Source: JBBQWS01 sp038210415 (lineage in GTDB: Bacteria; Actinomycetota; Actinomycetes; Prado026). Taken from it: 31,926 nucleotides of DNA. Positions 25,447 through 31,926 of the stretch are shown here, one piece after another. The notes beneath the pieces are model-generated. The model was not told the origin of the DNA and made no database searches. It saw nothing but the letters and a program-made list of their open reading frames with translations. Numbering within the stretch: position 1 is the stretch's first letter; each line of letters opens with the position of its first letter. The translations under genes and the position numbers were made by a program. The DNA is taken from NCBI GenBank assembly GCA_038210415.1, contig JBBQWS010000040.1:1-31926 (forward strand), written 5' to 3'.

Positions 25447-26537
25447 GCCCGGACAGCCGCGAGGACGTCGCGGAGCAGCTGGTCGGCCAGGCGGGCCAGC
25501 GGACCTCGGCGGCGCCCCGGCGGCTCGCCGCGTTCGAGCGCAGAGGCCAGGCCGGGCTCAGCGCGACACCACCCACCGAGCGGCAGCCCCAGGGACCCTG
25601 CCACCACCTCCGCCTCGAGGTCGCCCGGCGACGGTCCGCGGACCACCACCCGGACGACCTGGGTCAGGGGCCGGAGCGAAGCCGCGACCCGCGCCGCGGC
25701 CGCCGCGGCACGCACCTCGGCCGGGACCACGAGGTAGGTCATGCACGCGTCGCCCAGCGCGATCTCGGCCGCCGGGTCGACCCGTCGAGGCAGGTCGACG
25801 ACGACCAGCCCGCCACCGCGTCGGGCGGCCCCGAGCACTGAGCGCATGGCCGGCACGGAGACGTCGAGCGTGTCGCTCCGGTCCCAGCTCAGGACGGTGA
25901 GCGAGTCGACCGTCGGCAGGGACCCTCGAAGCGTCGACGCCGCGACCCGTCCGCTCGCACCGGCGAGGTCGGGCCAGCGCAGCCCCGGCGTGTCCTCGCC
26001 GCCGAGCAGCAAGTCGATGCCCCCGCCCAGCGGGTCCGCGTCGAGCAGCACGGTGGGCAGCCCCTGCCGGAGGCCGGCGAACGACAGGGCGGCAGCGAGG
26101 GTGCTCGCACCGGCGCCGCCCCTACCGCCGATGAGGCAGACGACGGCCGCCTCGGCCCCGCCCGGCTCGGAGCCGTCGACGGCGTCGGTCAACCGCGCCA
26201 CCAACCACTCCTGCGCGTCGGGCAGGAACACGACGTGCTCGGCCCCGACCTCCACCGCCCGCCGCCACACCTGGCCGTCGTCATCGGCCGGGCCGACCAC
26301 CACGAGACCGCGGCGCCGGGGCAGCCCCGCCACGGCGACGGCGTCGGCGAGGCGTGCGTCGAGCACCACCAGCGGGGCTACGGACCAGGCCCGCCGAGCC
26401 GCCGGGACGACATCGGCGACCTCGGCATCGACACCGGCGGCGGCCGTCAGCCGGAGCAGCTCGTCGAGCAGGTCGGGGTCGTCGGTCACCAGGAGCGGAC
26501 GCGGTTGCGGGGGCGGCTCGCTGGAACGGCGCGGCAT
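25443..26537 (-). CDS. ssd: CpaE/TadZ-like protein, septum-site-determining Ssd type
   Basis: This 364-residue protein has a receiver-like N-terminal region (about 12-120) and a ParA/MinD-like domain. The Walker A region reads GGRGGAGAST (137-146). The deviant Walker A Lys pair (KGGxGK[ST]) is replaced by R139 and A144, so ATP hydrolysis is doubtful. The Asp of LLDADPLGGGIDLLLG (164-179) is present. CpaE/TadZ proteins place Tad machines in the cell, and the M. tuberculosis relative (Rv3660c) affects septum formation. AGGAGG lies 7 nt before the ATG. It is the first gene of the minus-strand Tad block. Confidence 0.88.
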   Translation of the reverse strand: MPRRSSEPPPQPRPLLVTDDPDLLDELLRLTAAAGVDAEVADVVPAARRAWSVAPLVVLDARLADAVAVAGLPRRRGLVVVGPADDDGQVWRRAVEVGAEHVVFLPDAQEWLVARLTDAVDGSEPGGAEAAVVCLIGGRGGAGASTLAAALSFAGLRQGLPTVLLDADPLGGGIDLLLGGEDTPGLRWPDLAGASGRVAASTLRGSLPTVDSLTVLSWDRSDTLDVSVPAMRSVLGAARRGGGLVVVDLPRRVDPAAEIALGDACMTYLVVPAEVRAAAAAARVAASLRPLTQVVRVVVRGPSPGDLEAEVVAGSLGLPLGGWCRAEPGLASALERGEPPGRRRGPLARLADQLLRDVLAAVRA

Positions 26538-26625
26538 GGGACAGCCTCCTGGGGGCGGCGGGACGCAGCTGGACTGGTCCGACCCTGGGCCAACGAGGTG
26601 TCCGGCGGGTTGGCCCGACGCGCCG

Positions 26626-26676
26626 CTGTGGACAGCCGTCGCCTGTGCACAGCCGTCGCGGGTGGACAGCGACCCG
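26626..26676. repeat. Three tandem 17-bp repeats containing DnaA-box-like words
   Basis: Unit 1 (26626-26642) is CTGTGGACAGCCGTCGC. Unit 2 (26643-26659) is the same with GTGCACA for GTGGACA. Unit 3 (26660-26676) is a diverged GGGTGGACAGCGACCCG. On the minus strand unit 1 reads CTGTCCACA, 8 of 9 to the DnaA box TTGTCCACA; units 2 and 3 match 7 of 9. CTGTGCACAG in unit 2 is a perfect 10-bp palindrome, so an operator for another regulator is equally possible. The array lies between the 3' end of the 6C RNA and the ssd ribosome-binding site. Confidence 0.6.
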
Positions 26677-26685
26677 GGAGCGCGA

Positions 26686-26780
26686 ACGGCCCCCGCTGGG
26701 GGGGCTAGCGGGGGCCGTCGCTGCGGCTGAGGCCCTGGGGGGGAGGAGCCCAGCCGCGGGTGGGGTCAAGACCCCTTCCC
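26686..26780 (-). ncRNA. 6C small RNA (two C-loop hairpins)
   Basis: On the minus strand two GC-rich hairpins each carry a run of seven C in the loop, the defining feature of the actinobacterial 6C RNA. The 5' hairpin (26757-26723) pairs GCGGCTG with CAGCCGC, with inner pairs GGC/GCC and CCT/AGG, leaving exactly CCCCCCC as loop. The 3' hairpin (26718-26686) has a perfect 12-bp stem ACGGCCCCCGCT with loop AGCCCCCCC. A small hairpin GGGGTC-TT-GACCCC lies at the 5' end. The size, about 95 nt, and the position between ssd and the HAD gene agree with the M. tuberculosis B11 and Streptomyces 6C RNAs as I recall them. These act as small regulatory RNAs using the C loops to pair with G-rich mRNA sites. 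The exact ends are estimates. Confidence 0.88.
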
Positions 26781-26786
26781 AACGCA

Positions 26787-26814
26787 CACTTACCCGACGC
26801 CCACTCCACGCAAA
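26787..26814 (-). promoter_or_regulatory. Probable promoter of the 6C RNA
   Basis: On the minus strand, -35 TTTGCG (26814-26809), a 16-nt spacer and -10 TAAGTG (26792-26787) are followed 6 nt later by GGGAAGGGG at 26780, a plausible RNA start. Confidence 0.45.
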
Positions 26815-26881
26815 CCGGCCGCCACGGACGTAATGCGAATAGCCGGTCATTTCACCCGTCCGGCCTAGAGCGCCTGCGGCC

Positions 26882-26887
26882 TACACT
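26882..26887 (+). promoter_or_regulatory. -10 box of a probable leaderless promoter for the HAD gene
   Basis: TACACT fits TANNNT and ends 7 nt before the GTG at 26895. There is no ribosome-binding site in front of that GTG. Transcription starting at the start codon is therefore likely. Confidence 0.5.
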
Positions 26888-26894
26888 CGAAGCC

Positions 26895-27686
26895 GTGCCC
26901 GCAGCCGCCCCGCCGACCGCCGCGTTCTTCGACCTCGACAAGACGATCATCGCGCGGTCGAGCTCGCTCGCCTTCGGCCGCCCGTTCTACAAGGGCGGCC
27001 TGATCAACCGGGGCGCCGTGCTCCGCAGCGCGTACGCCCAGTTCGTCTACCTGCTGGGCGGGGCCGACCACGACCAGATGGAGCGGATGCGGGCCTACCT
27101 CCAGGAGCTCTGCGCCGGGTGGCCGGTCGACCAGGTCCGGGCCATCGTCGGCGAGACGGTCCACGAGCTGATCGACCCGACCATCTACGTCGAGGCTGTC
27201 GAGCTGATCGCCGACCACCATGCGGCCGGACGTGACGTCGTCATCGTCAGCACCTCCGGCAGCGAGGTCGTGGAGCCGATCGGCGCCATGCTGGGCGCCG
27301 ACCACGTGATCGCCACGCGCATGGTGGTCGAGGACGGGCGCTACACCGGCGAGATCGCCTTCTACGCGTACGGCGCCGCCAAGGAGCAGGCCATTCGCGA
27401 GCTGGCAGCAGACCGCGGCTACGACCTCGCGGGATGCTTCGCCTACTCCGACTCCGCCACCGACCTGCCCATGCTCGAGGCCGTCGGCCACCCGTACGCA
27501 GTGAACCCCGACAAGACGCTGCGCGCGGAGGCGGTCAGCCGCGAATGGCCGGTCCTCGACTTCGCGACCCCGATCGGGCTGCGCACGCGGCAACCGCGCA
27601 AGGTCGCGTACGCAACGGTCGGGGCAGCGGCCGCCGCGGGCGTCGTCTGGTACGCAGGTCGCAAGATCCACCGATCGGCGGTCTGA
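26895..27686 (+). CDS. HAD-IB family phosphatase (SerB-like) with C-terminal membrane segment
   Basis: This 263-residue protein has all four HAD motifs. Motif I is FFDLDKTI with D13 and D15, motif II is IVSTSGSE, the motif III Lys is in AAKEQAIREL, and motif IV is YSDSATDLPML. The cap between motifs I and II is the helical C1B type of the SerB/HAD-IB group. After about residue 235 comes a hydrophobic stretch (VAYATVGAAAAAGVVWYAG) ending in basic residues, suggesting a C-terminal membrane anchor. The substrate is unknown; related proteins include phosphoserine phosphatase and lysophospholipid-type enzymes. The GTG is chosen from the leaderless -10. It is the Rv3661 equivalent by position. A strong hairpin follows at 27866. 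Confidence 0.88.
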   Translation: MPAAAPPTAAFFDLDKTIIARSSSLAFGRPFYKGGLINRGAVLRSAYAQFVYLLGGADHDQMERMRAYLQELCAGWPVDQVRAIVGETVHELIDPTIYVEAVELIADHHAAGRDVVIVSTSGSEVVEPIGAMLGADHVIATRMVVEDGRYTGEIAFYAYGAAKEQAIRELAADRGYDLAGCFAYSDSATDLPMLEAVGHPYAVNPDKTLRAEAVSREWPVLDFATPIGLRTRQPRKVAYATVGAAAAAGVVWYAGRKIHRSAV

Positions 27687-27865
27687 CCCGACACGCCGCC
27701 TGGGGTTCCGCCGCGCCCGCCCCGGGTGTAGACCTGGAGACGAACCATCGACCGGGTCACCCACGCGGCGGACCACCCCACGTCAGGGACGTCAGGACCT
27801 ACCGCTCAGCGGGACCGTCCGGCGAATCGGTTGCACGCTTGGTCACCGAGCCGATGGATCGGGAG

Positions 27866-27895
27866 ACGGCGCCTCCCCCGCAGGAGGCGCCGTTT
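27866..27895 (+). terminator. Hairpin terminator after the HAD gene
   Basis: A perfect 11-bp stem ACGGCGCCTCC / GGAGGCGCCGT (27866-27876 and 27883-27893) with loop CCCGCA is followed by TTT. The T-run is short, as often in high-GC genomes. It lies 180 bp after the HAD stop and just before the PfkB promoter. Confidence 0.6.
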
Positions 27896-27920
27896 GCTGT
27901 CCGCCGAGGCCGACTACGCT
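27893..27920 (+). promoter_or_regulatory. Probable leaderless promoter of the PfkB kinase
   Basis: A -35-like TTTGCT (27893-27898), 16-nt spacer and -10 TACGCT (27915-27920) end 8 nt before the ATG at 27929, which has no ribosome-binding site. The -35 overlaps the last base of the upstream terminator stem. Confidence 0.5.
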
Positions 27921-27928
27921 CCCGCCTC

Positions 27929-28831
27929 ATGATTGCCGTAGCCGGTGAAGCCCTGATCGACCTGATCCTTCGACCGGACGGCTCGCTGACAGCCAACCCC
28001 GGTGGGGGGCCCTACAACGCCGCCCGCACGGTAGCCCGGCTCGGCGGCGACGCGCTGTTCCTCGGCCGGCTCTCCGACGACCGGTTCGGGACCCTGCTCC
28101 GGTCGCGGCTGGAGGCCGACGGGGTCGACCTGTCGGCCGCCGTCTCGACCAGCGACCCGACCACCCTCGCGGTCGCCGAGCTCGACGACGGCGGCGCGGC
28201 TTCGTACCACTTCTACTTCGCCGGCACGTCGGCCCCCGGCCTCACGGTGGCCGACCTGGCCGGCCTGCCTGCGCACACCCGGGCCCTGCACGTGGGCACG
28301 CTGGGGCTCGTCCTCGAACCCATGGCGAGCACGTACGAGCAGCTCGTCGCCGGGGTGGACCCGGCGGTCGTGGTCATGGTCGACCCGAACTGCCGCCCAA
28401 CGGTGATCAAGGACGCTGTGGCGTACCGGGCCCGGCTGGACCGGGTTCTGGCCCGCACCGACGTGGTCAAGGTCAGCGGCGACGACCTCGAGTGGCTCTC
28501 CCCCGGCGTCCCGGTGCTGGACGCCGCCCGAGCCTTGCTCGGCGCCGGACCGCAGGTGGTGCTGCTGACCGACGGCAGCGCCGGAGTGCATGTCCTGACC
28601 CCCCTCGCCGAGCTGACCGTCGACGTGCCGGCCATCACCGTCGTCGACACGGTCGGGGCGGGCGACTCGTTCGGTGGCGCGTTCGTGCACGCCTGGTGCT
28701 CAGCGGGGCAGGACCGCAGCGACCTGGGCGACCTGGACGCCCTACGCACTGCGGTGGAGTTCGCCGTGCGGGTCGCAGCGCTGACCTGCGGGCGCCAGGG
28801 CGCCGAGCCGCCGTTCGCCGCGGAGCTGTAG
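27929..28831 (+). CDS. PfkB-family carbohydrate kinase (fructokinase-like)
   Basis: This 300-residue protein belongs to the ribokinase/PfkB family. The N-terminal signature is NPGGGPYNAARTVARLGG (23-40) and the C-terminal signature is DTVGAGDSFGGAF with the catalytic base D246 in the GAGD anion hole. The start MIAVAGEALIDLI is typical of fructokinases, where the substrate Asp sits in the GEALID region (D11). Sugar specificity cannot be set from sequence; fructose or 2-keto-3-deoxygluconate-type substrates are possible. The open frame extends to 27434, but the ATG at 27929 matches family length and the leaderless promoter. It converges with the Fic-like gene, the stops being 6 bp apart. Confidence 0.9.
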   Translation: MIAVAGEALIDLILRPDGSLTANPGGGPYNAARTVARLGGDALFLGRLSDDRFGTLLRSRLEADGVDLSAAVSTSDPTTLAVAELDDGGAASYHFYFAGTSAPGLTVADLAGLPAHTRALHVGTLGLVLEPMASTYEQLVAGVDPAVVVMVDPNCRPTVIKDAVAYRARLDRVLARTDVVKVSGDDLEWLSPGVPVLDAARALLGAGPQVVLLTDGSAGVHVLTPLAELTVDVPAITVVDTVGAGDSFGGAFVHAWCSAGQDRSDLGDLDALRTAVEFAVRVAALTCGRQGAEPPFAAEL

Positions 28832-28837
28832 CCGGCC

Positions 28838-29602
28838 CTAGCCGCGGACCGCGGACGCGACGTCGCGACCGGCCCGCCCGCCGAGGGCCACCGCCTGGGC
28901 CCAGTGCACCAGCAGGCCGGCCACGCCCTCGGGGCTGCCCGTCACGTACCCGGCCAGCGCGGCTTCGTAGGCGGCGGGGCCGAGCTCGAGCAGGCCAACC
29001 TCGGGAATGCTCGCCGCTCGCGGGTCCAGCCCGCGGTCGAGGAGCACCAGCCGGGCCGCACCCCTGGCGACGAGCCCGTTGCCCCACGGGAACGGCCGAA
29101 CCGCCTCGAGCTCCCCGAGCACCACGGCGGCCACGAGAACGGCCGGGGCCTGCGTGGGCGCCGTCAGCACATCGGCCAGGCCGCTGAGCCGGCCACCGAC
29201 GTCGGCGAGCGGCCGCGGGCGGCCCAGCTCGACAGCGCTCAGGACGTCGGCGGCCGCCAGGGAGTGCAGCCGGGCCAGCGCCTGCAGCGGCGCGGTGCGC
29301 CAGACCCCGGCCAGCCCCGCCAGCTCGGTCGTGACCCGCAGCGCCCCCCGGCCAGTGCGGCCGCGCTCGCTGTCGTCGAAGGGGGCGCCGAACGAGGGGA
29401 GATCGCCGGCTTCGCCGAGCTCTAGGGCGGTCGACGCCCACGCCGCGCGGCGCAGCGACTCAGCCGTGACCTCGGTGACCCGGCGTCGCAGCTCGCGGCC
29501 GCGCAGCTCACGCAGGAGCGCGTCGACCGAACCGCGGGCCGCCTCCACGGCCTCGAAGACCCCGGGCAGCTCGACGAGCCGGCCGAGCGGGTCCGCTGCC
29601 AC
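28838..29602 (-). CDS. Degenerate Fic-domain protein (catalytic His replaced by Arg)
   Basis: From this start the protein has 254 residues. It keeps the Fic inhibitory-helix-like ASTALELG (about 56-63) and the Fic core LVAAVVLGELEAVRPFPWGNGLVAR. The canonical HPFxxGNGRxxR reads RPFPWGNGLVAR: the catalytic His is Arg and the GNGR Arg is Leu, while PF, GNG and the final Arg remain. AMP-transfer activity therefore seems unlikely. A protein of this kind lies between the HAD gene and acs in mycobacteria as I recall (Rv3662c), so it is probably a conserved non-catalytic form. GTG 29602 is chosen over GTG 29626 because GAAGGGA lies about 10 nt before it and DPLGRLVELPGV then follows at once. Confidence 0.7.
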   Translation of the reverse strand: MAADPLGRLVELPGVFEAVEAARGSVDALLRELRGRELRRRVTEVTAESLRRAAWASTALELGEAGDLPSFGAPFDDSERGRTGRGALRVTTELAGLAGVWRTAPLQALARLHSLAAADVLSAVELGRPRPLADVGGRLSGLADVLTAPTQAPAVLVAAVVLGELEAVRPFPWGNGLVARGAARLVLLDRGLDPRAASIPEVGLLELGPAAYEAALAGYVTGSPEGVAGLLVHWAQAVALGGRAGRDVASAVRG

Positions 29603-29641
29603 GTCGCCAGAGTCCCTTCGCCGCACGCCGACCGGGCCGCC

Positions 29642-29647
29642 AGCCTA
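29642..29647 (-). promoter_or_regulatory. Possible -10 box for the Fic-like gene
   Basis: TAGGCT on the minus strand fits TANNNT and would place transcription start near 29635, giving a short leader before GTG 29602 or 29626. No good -35 is visible. Confidence 0.3.
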
Positions 29648-29703
29648 CGCAGACGCCGCAGTCTGGCCAGGGCCGGTTGCAGCGCCCGCCCGGACCGCTC
29701 AGG

Positions 29704-29732
29704 TTGATACTCGGCACCGCCCCTGATGGAGT
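29704..29732 (+). promoter_or_regulatory. Possible acs promoter
   Basis: A -35-like TTGATA (29704-29709) and a weak -10 TGGAGT (29727-29732) are 17 nt apart. Downstream, three near-identical 7-bp units of ACGCCG plus one base (29746-29766) lie in the leader; their role is unknown. Confidence 0.3.
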
Positions 29733-29794
29733 GGCCCCACGCCCGACGCCGAACGCCGCACGCCGACCCCGAGGCTCGACCCGATGGAGGACCC

Positions 29795-31747
29795 GTGAGC
29801 AACGAAGCCCTCGAGAACCTCAGCCACGAGGAGCGGCGGTTCGCCCCGCCCGAGTCGTTCTCCGCGCACGCGAACGCGACCGACGCCGACTACACCGACG
29901 CCGCGGCGGACCGGGACGCGTTCTGGGCGAAGCAGGCCCAGCGGCTCGACTGGGCGGTGCCGTTCACGCAGGTTCTGGACTGGTCCGACGCCCCGTTCGC
30001 GCGCTGGTTCGCCGACGGCCGGCTGAACGTCTCGGTCAACTGCCTCGACCGGCACGTCGCCGACGGGTACGGCGACCAGGTGGCCATCCACTTCGAAGGC
30101 GAACCGGGCGACACCCGCACCCTCACGTACGCCGACCTGCTGGCCGAGGTGTCGCAGGCGGCGAACGCCCTCACGGCGCTGGGCGTCCAGGCCGGCGACC
30201 GGGTCGCGATCTACCTGCCGATGATCCCGGAGGCCGCGATCGCGATGCTGGCCTGCGCAAGGATCGGTGCCCCGCACTCTGTGGTCTTCGGTGGCTTCTC
30301 GGCCGAGGCCCTGCACTCGCGGATCACCGACGCCGACGCCACCGTGGTGATCACCGCGGACGGCGGGTACCGCCGCGGCGCGGCGATGGCGTTGAAGCCG
30401 GCGGTCGACGAGGCGGTGGCGATGAGTCCCGGCGTCCGGCACGTGCTGGTGGTCCGGCGCACCGGCCAGGACGTCGCCTGGACCGAGAAGGACCTCTGGT
30501 GGCACGAGGCGCTGGGGGCGCAGCCGGTTACGCACGAGCCCGAGGCGTTCGAGGCGGAGCACCCGTTGTTCATCCTCTACACGTCGGGCACGACCGCCCG
30601 GCCCAAGGGGATCCTGCACACGACGGGCGGCTACCTCACCCAGGTCGCGTACACGCACCAGGCCGTCTTCGACCTCAAGCCCGAGACCGACGTCTACTGG
30701 TGCACGGCTGACGTCGGCTGGGTGACCGGGCACTCGTACATCGTCTACGGGCCGCTCGCCAACCGGGCCACGCAGGTGATGTACGAGGGCACGCCCGACG
30801 CCCCGCACCGGGGGCGGTTCTGGGAGATCGTCGAGAAGTACGGCGTGACGATCCTCTACACGGCGCCTACGGCGATCCGTACGTTCATGAAGTGGGGCGA
30901 AGAACACCCGGAGGCGTTCGACCTGTCGTCGCTGCGGCTGCTCGGCTCGGTCGGTGAGCCGATCAACCCCGAGGCGTGGATGTGGTACCGCCGGGTCATC
31001 GGCGGCGACCGCTGCCCGGTGGTCGACACGTGGTGGCAGACCGAGACCGGCGCGATCATGATCAGCCCGCTGCCGGGGGTCACCGTGACGAAGCCCGGCT
31101 CGGCGATGCGGGCGCTGCCGGGCATCGGCGCCGACGTCGTCGACGACACCGGCCGCCCGGTGCCGAACGGTTCGGGCGGCTACCTGGTGCTCAGCCAGCC
31201 GTGGCCGTCGATGCTGCGCGGCATCTGGGGCGACCGCCAGCGGTACGCCGACACGTACTGGTCCCGCTTCGCCGCGACGTACTTCGCGGGCGACGGAGCG
31301 AAGAAGGACGAGGACGGCGACATGTGGCTGCTGGGCCGGGTCGACGACGTGATGAACGTGTCGGGCCACCGGATCTCCACGACCGAGGTCGAGTCGGCGC
31401 TGGTGTCGCACCCTGCGGTCGCCGAAGCGGCGGTCGTCGGGGCCACCGACGACACGACGGGGCAGGCAGTGTTCGCGTACGTGATCCTGCGTGGGGGAGA
31501 GGACACCGACGAAGCCGAACTCCGAGCCCACGTCGCCGCAGAGATCGGGGCCATTGCCAAGCCCAAACGGGTGTTCATCACGCCCGACCTGCCCAAGACC
31601 CGGTCGGGCAAGATCATGCGGCGCCTCCTGCGCGACGTTGCCGAAGGACGCAACATCGGTGACACCACCACGTTGGCCGATTCCTCGATCGTCGACGAGC
31701 TCCAGGCAAAAGCCGCGCAAGCCACTCCGCCTGACCTCTCCGACTGA
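29795..31747 (+). CDS. acs: Acetyl-CoA synthetase (AMP-forming)
   Basis: This 650-residue enzyme makes acetyl-CoA from acetate, ATP and CoA through acetyl-AMP. Motifs in order: the Acs N-terminal domain (DYTDAAADRDAFWAKQAQRL), the P-loop-like YTSGTTARPKG (262-272), the acetate pocket TADVGWVTGHSYIVYGPL, the adenylate motif DTWWQTETGA, the hinge GRVDDVMNVSGHR, and PKTRSGKIMRR with K606, the lysine whose acetylation switches off Acs enzymes. The GTG at 29795 has GGAGGA 3 nt ahead and gives family length; an upstream ATG at 29726 adds a Pro/Arg-rich stretch not typical of Acs. It is divergent from the Fic-like gene. Confidence 0.97.
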   Translation: MSNEALENLSHEERRFAPPESFSAHANATDADYTDAAADRDAFWAKQAQRLDWAVPFTQVLDWSDAPFARWFADGRLNVSVNCLDRHVADGYGDQVAIHFEGEPGDTRTLTYADLLAEVSQAANALTALGVQAGDRVAIYLPMIPEAAIAMLACARIGAPHSVVFGGFSAEALHSRITDADATVVITADGGYRRGAAMALKPAVDEAVAMSPGVRHVLVVRRTGQDVAWTEKDLWWHEALGAQPVTHEPEAFEAEHPLFILYTSGTTARPKGILHTTGGYLTQVAYTHQAVFDLKPETDVYWCTADVGWVTGHSYIVYGPLANRATQVMYEGTPDAPHRGRFWEIVEKYGVTILYTAPTAIRTFMKWGEEHPEAFDLSSLRLLGSVGEPINPEAWMWYRRVIGGDRCPVVDTWWQTETGAIMISPLPGVTVTKPGSAMRALPGIGADVVDDTGRPVPNGSGGYLVLSQPWPSMLRGIWGDRQRYADTYWSRFAATYFAGDGAKKDEDGDMWLLGRVDDVMNVSGHRISTTEVESALVSHPAVAEAAVVGATDDTTGQAVFAYVILRGGEDTDEAELRAHVAAEIGAIAKPKRVFITPDLPKTRSGKIMRRLLRDVAEGRNIGDTTTLADSSIVDELQAKAAQATPPDLSD

Positions 31748-31926
31748 CCACACCGAGCGACGTCGTTCGACTCGTCCATTCAAGTCCACGTCGAGGCGTG
31801 CCGAAGATCTCCCCATGGCGCTGCTCGAAGGTGACGAACGCTCCCAGATGCCGAGCATGTCGTGGAGCTCGGTCGTCCGCACCCGAACGAACGACGTGGT
31901 GGAACGGTCTGCCGCGGATGAGAAGC
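31748..31926. other. Right-end region without an assignable gene
   Basis: After the acs stop there is no clear terminator; a CGACGTCG palindrome has no T-run. A plus-strand frame opens at ATG 31815 and runs out of the window (37 codons, MALLEGDERSQMPSMSW...). It has no ribosome-binding site or recognisable domain, and I do not call it a gene. Minus-strand frames here are also unrecognised. Confidence 0.3.

Larger units (their letters stand above)
26538..26894. other. 357-bp divergent regulatory region between ssd and the HAD gene
   Basis: No gene is seen here. From left to right it holds the ssd ribosome-binding site, three 17-bp tandem repeats (26626-26676), the 6C RNA hairpins (26686-26757), a small 5' hairpin of the same RNA (26762-26775), the probable 6C promoter (26787-26814) and the -10 box of the HAD gene (26882-26887). 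Confidence 0.8.

Noticed and set aside
24269..25576. Long upstream extension of the tadB frame
   Set aside because: It overlaps tadA in another frame and is Arg/Gly-rich; ATG 24268 overlapping the tadA stop is the natural start.
27687..27865. Search for a tRNA or small gene between the HAD stop and the terminator
   Set aside because: A repeated GTCAGG and a small CCGAT/ATCGG inverted repeat are present but no cloverleaf, start with ribosome-binding site, or domain was found.

Overview
The window is about 32 kb of very GC-rich DNA from the chromosome of an actinomycete. The evidence is GTG starts, 4-bp ATGA/GTGA gene overlaps, TANNNT -10 boxes, and a gene order that I recall matches the Streptomyces coelicolor segment running from holB/topA through hppA, bldG, a DEAH-type helicase and a Tad-like secretion locus to acs, and the equivalent Mycobacterium tuberculosis segment around Rv3644c-Rv3667. 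The synteny is from memory; no search was run.

Region by region: (1) Positions 1-1582 are the right end of an integrated element, an excisionase fragment and a tyrosine integrase, abutting a tRNA-Thr(CGU) gene that is the probable attachment site. (2) Positions 1724-15955 are all minus strand and read leftward: a glycosyltransferase and a SIS-domain sugar protein, the BldG-type anti-anti-sigma factor and its RsbW-like partner, the proton pyrophosphatase hppA, a methyltransferase, topA, tmk, holB, a RicT-like PSP1 protein and a lipoprotein peptidase. (3) Positions 15986-19542 are plus strand: a maltokinase/glucosamine-kinase-like protein overlapping a DECH-box MrfA/YprA-type helicase. (4) Positions 19560-26537 are minus strand: a Tad-like locus (ssd/CpaE, TadA, TadB, TadC, DUF4244 pilin, TadE, TadG-like) followed by a secreted protein with a TolB-like propeller and three cell-wall-binding repeats. 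(5) Positions 26538-26894 are a regulatory intergenic region holding the actinobacterial 6C small RNA and three tandem 17-bp repeats resembling DnaA boxes. (6) Positions 26895-31747 hold a HAD-IB phosphatase, a PfkB sugar kinase, a degenerate Fic-domain protein (minus strand) and acetyl-CoA synthetase.

How the genes fit together: tmk, holB and topA serve replication and topology; bldG and its partner are a sigma-factor partner-switch pair; the ssd-tadABC / flp-tadEG genes form two translationally coupled blocks for a pilus-like machine, but no prepilin peptidase is seen in the window. The glycosyltransferase, SIS protein and sugar kinase sit between bldG and the helicase, which I remember as neighbours in Streptomyces, so they look like an accessory amino-sugar module. 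The most unusual items are this module, the Fic-like protein whose catalytic His is Arg, the repeat array beside the 6C RNA, and several genes with promoter -10 boxes placed for leaderless mRNAs.
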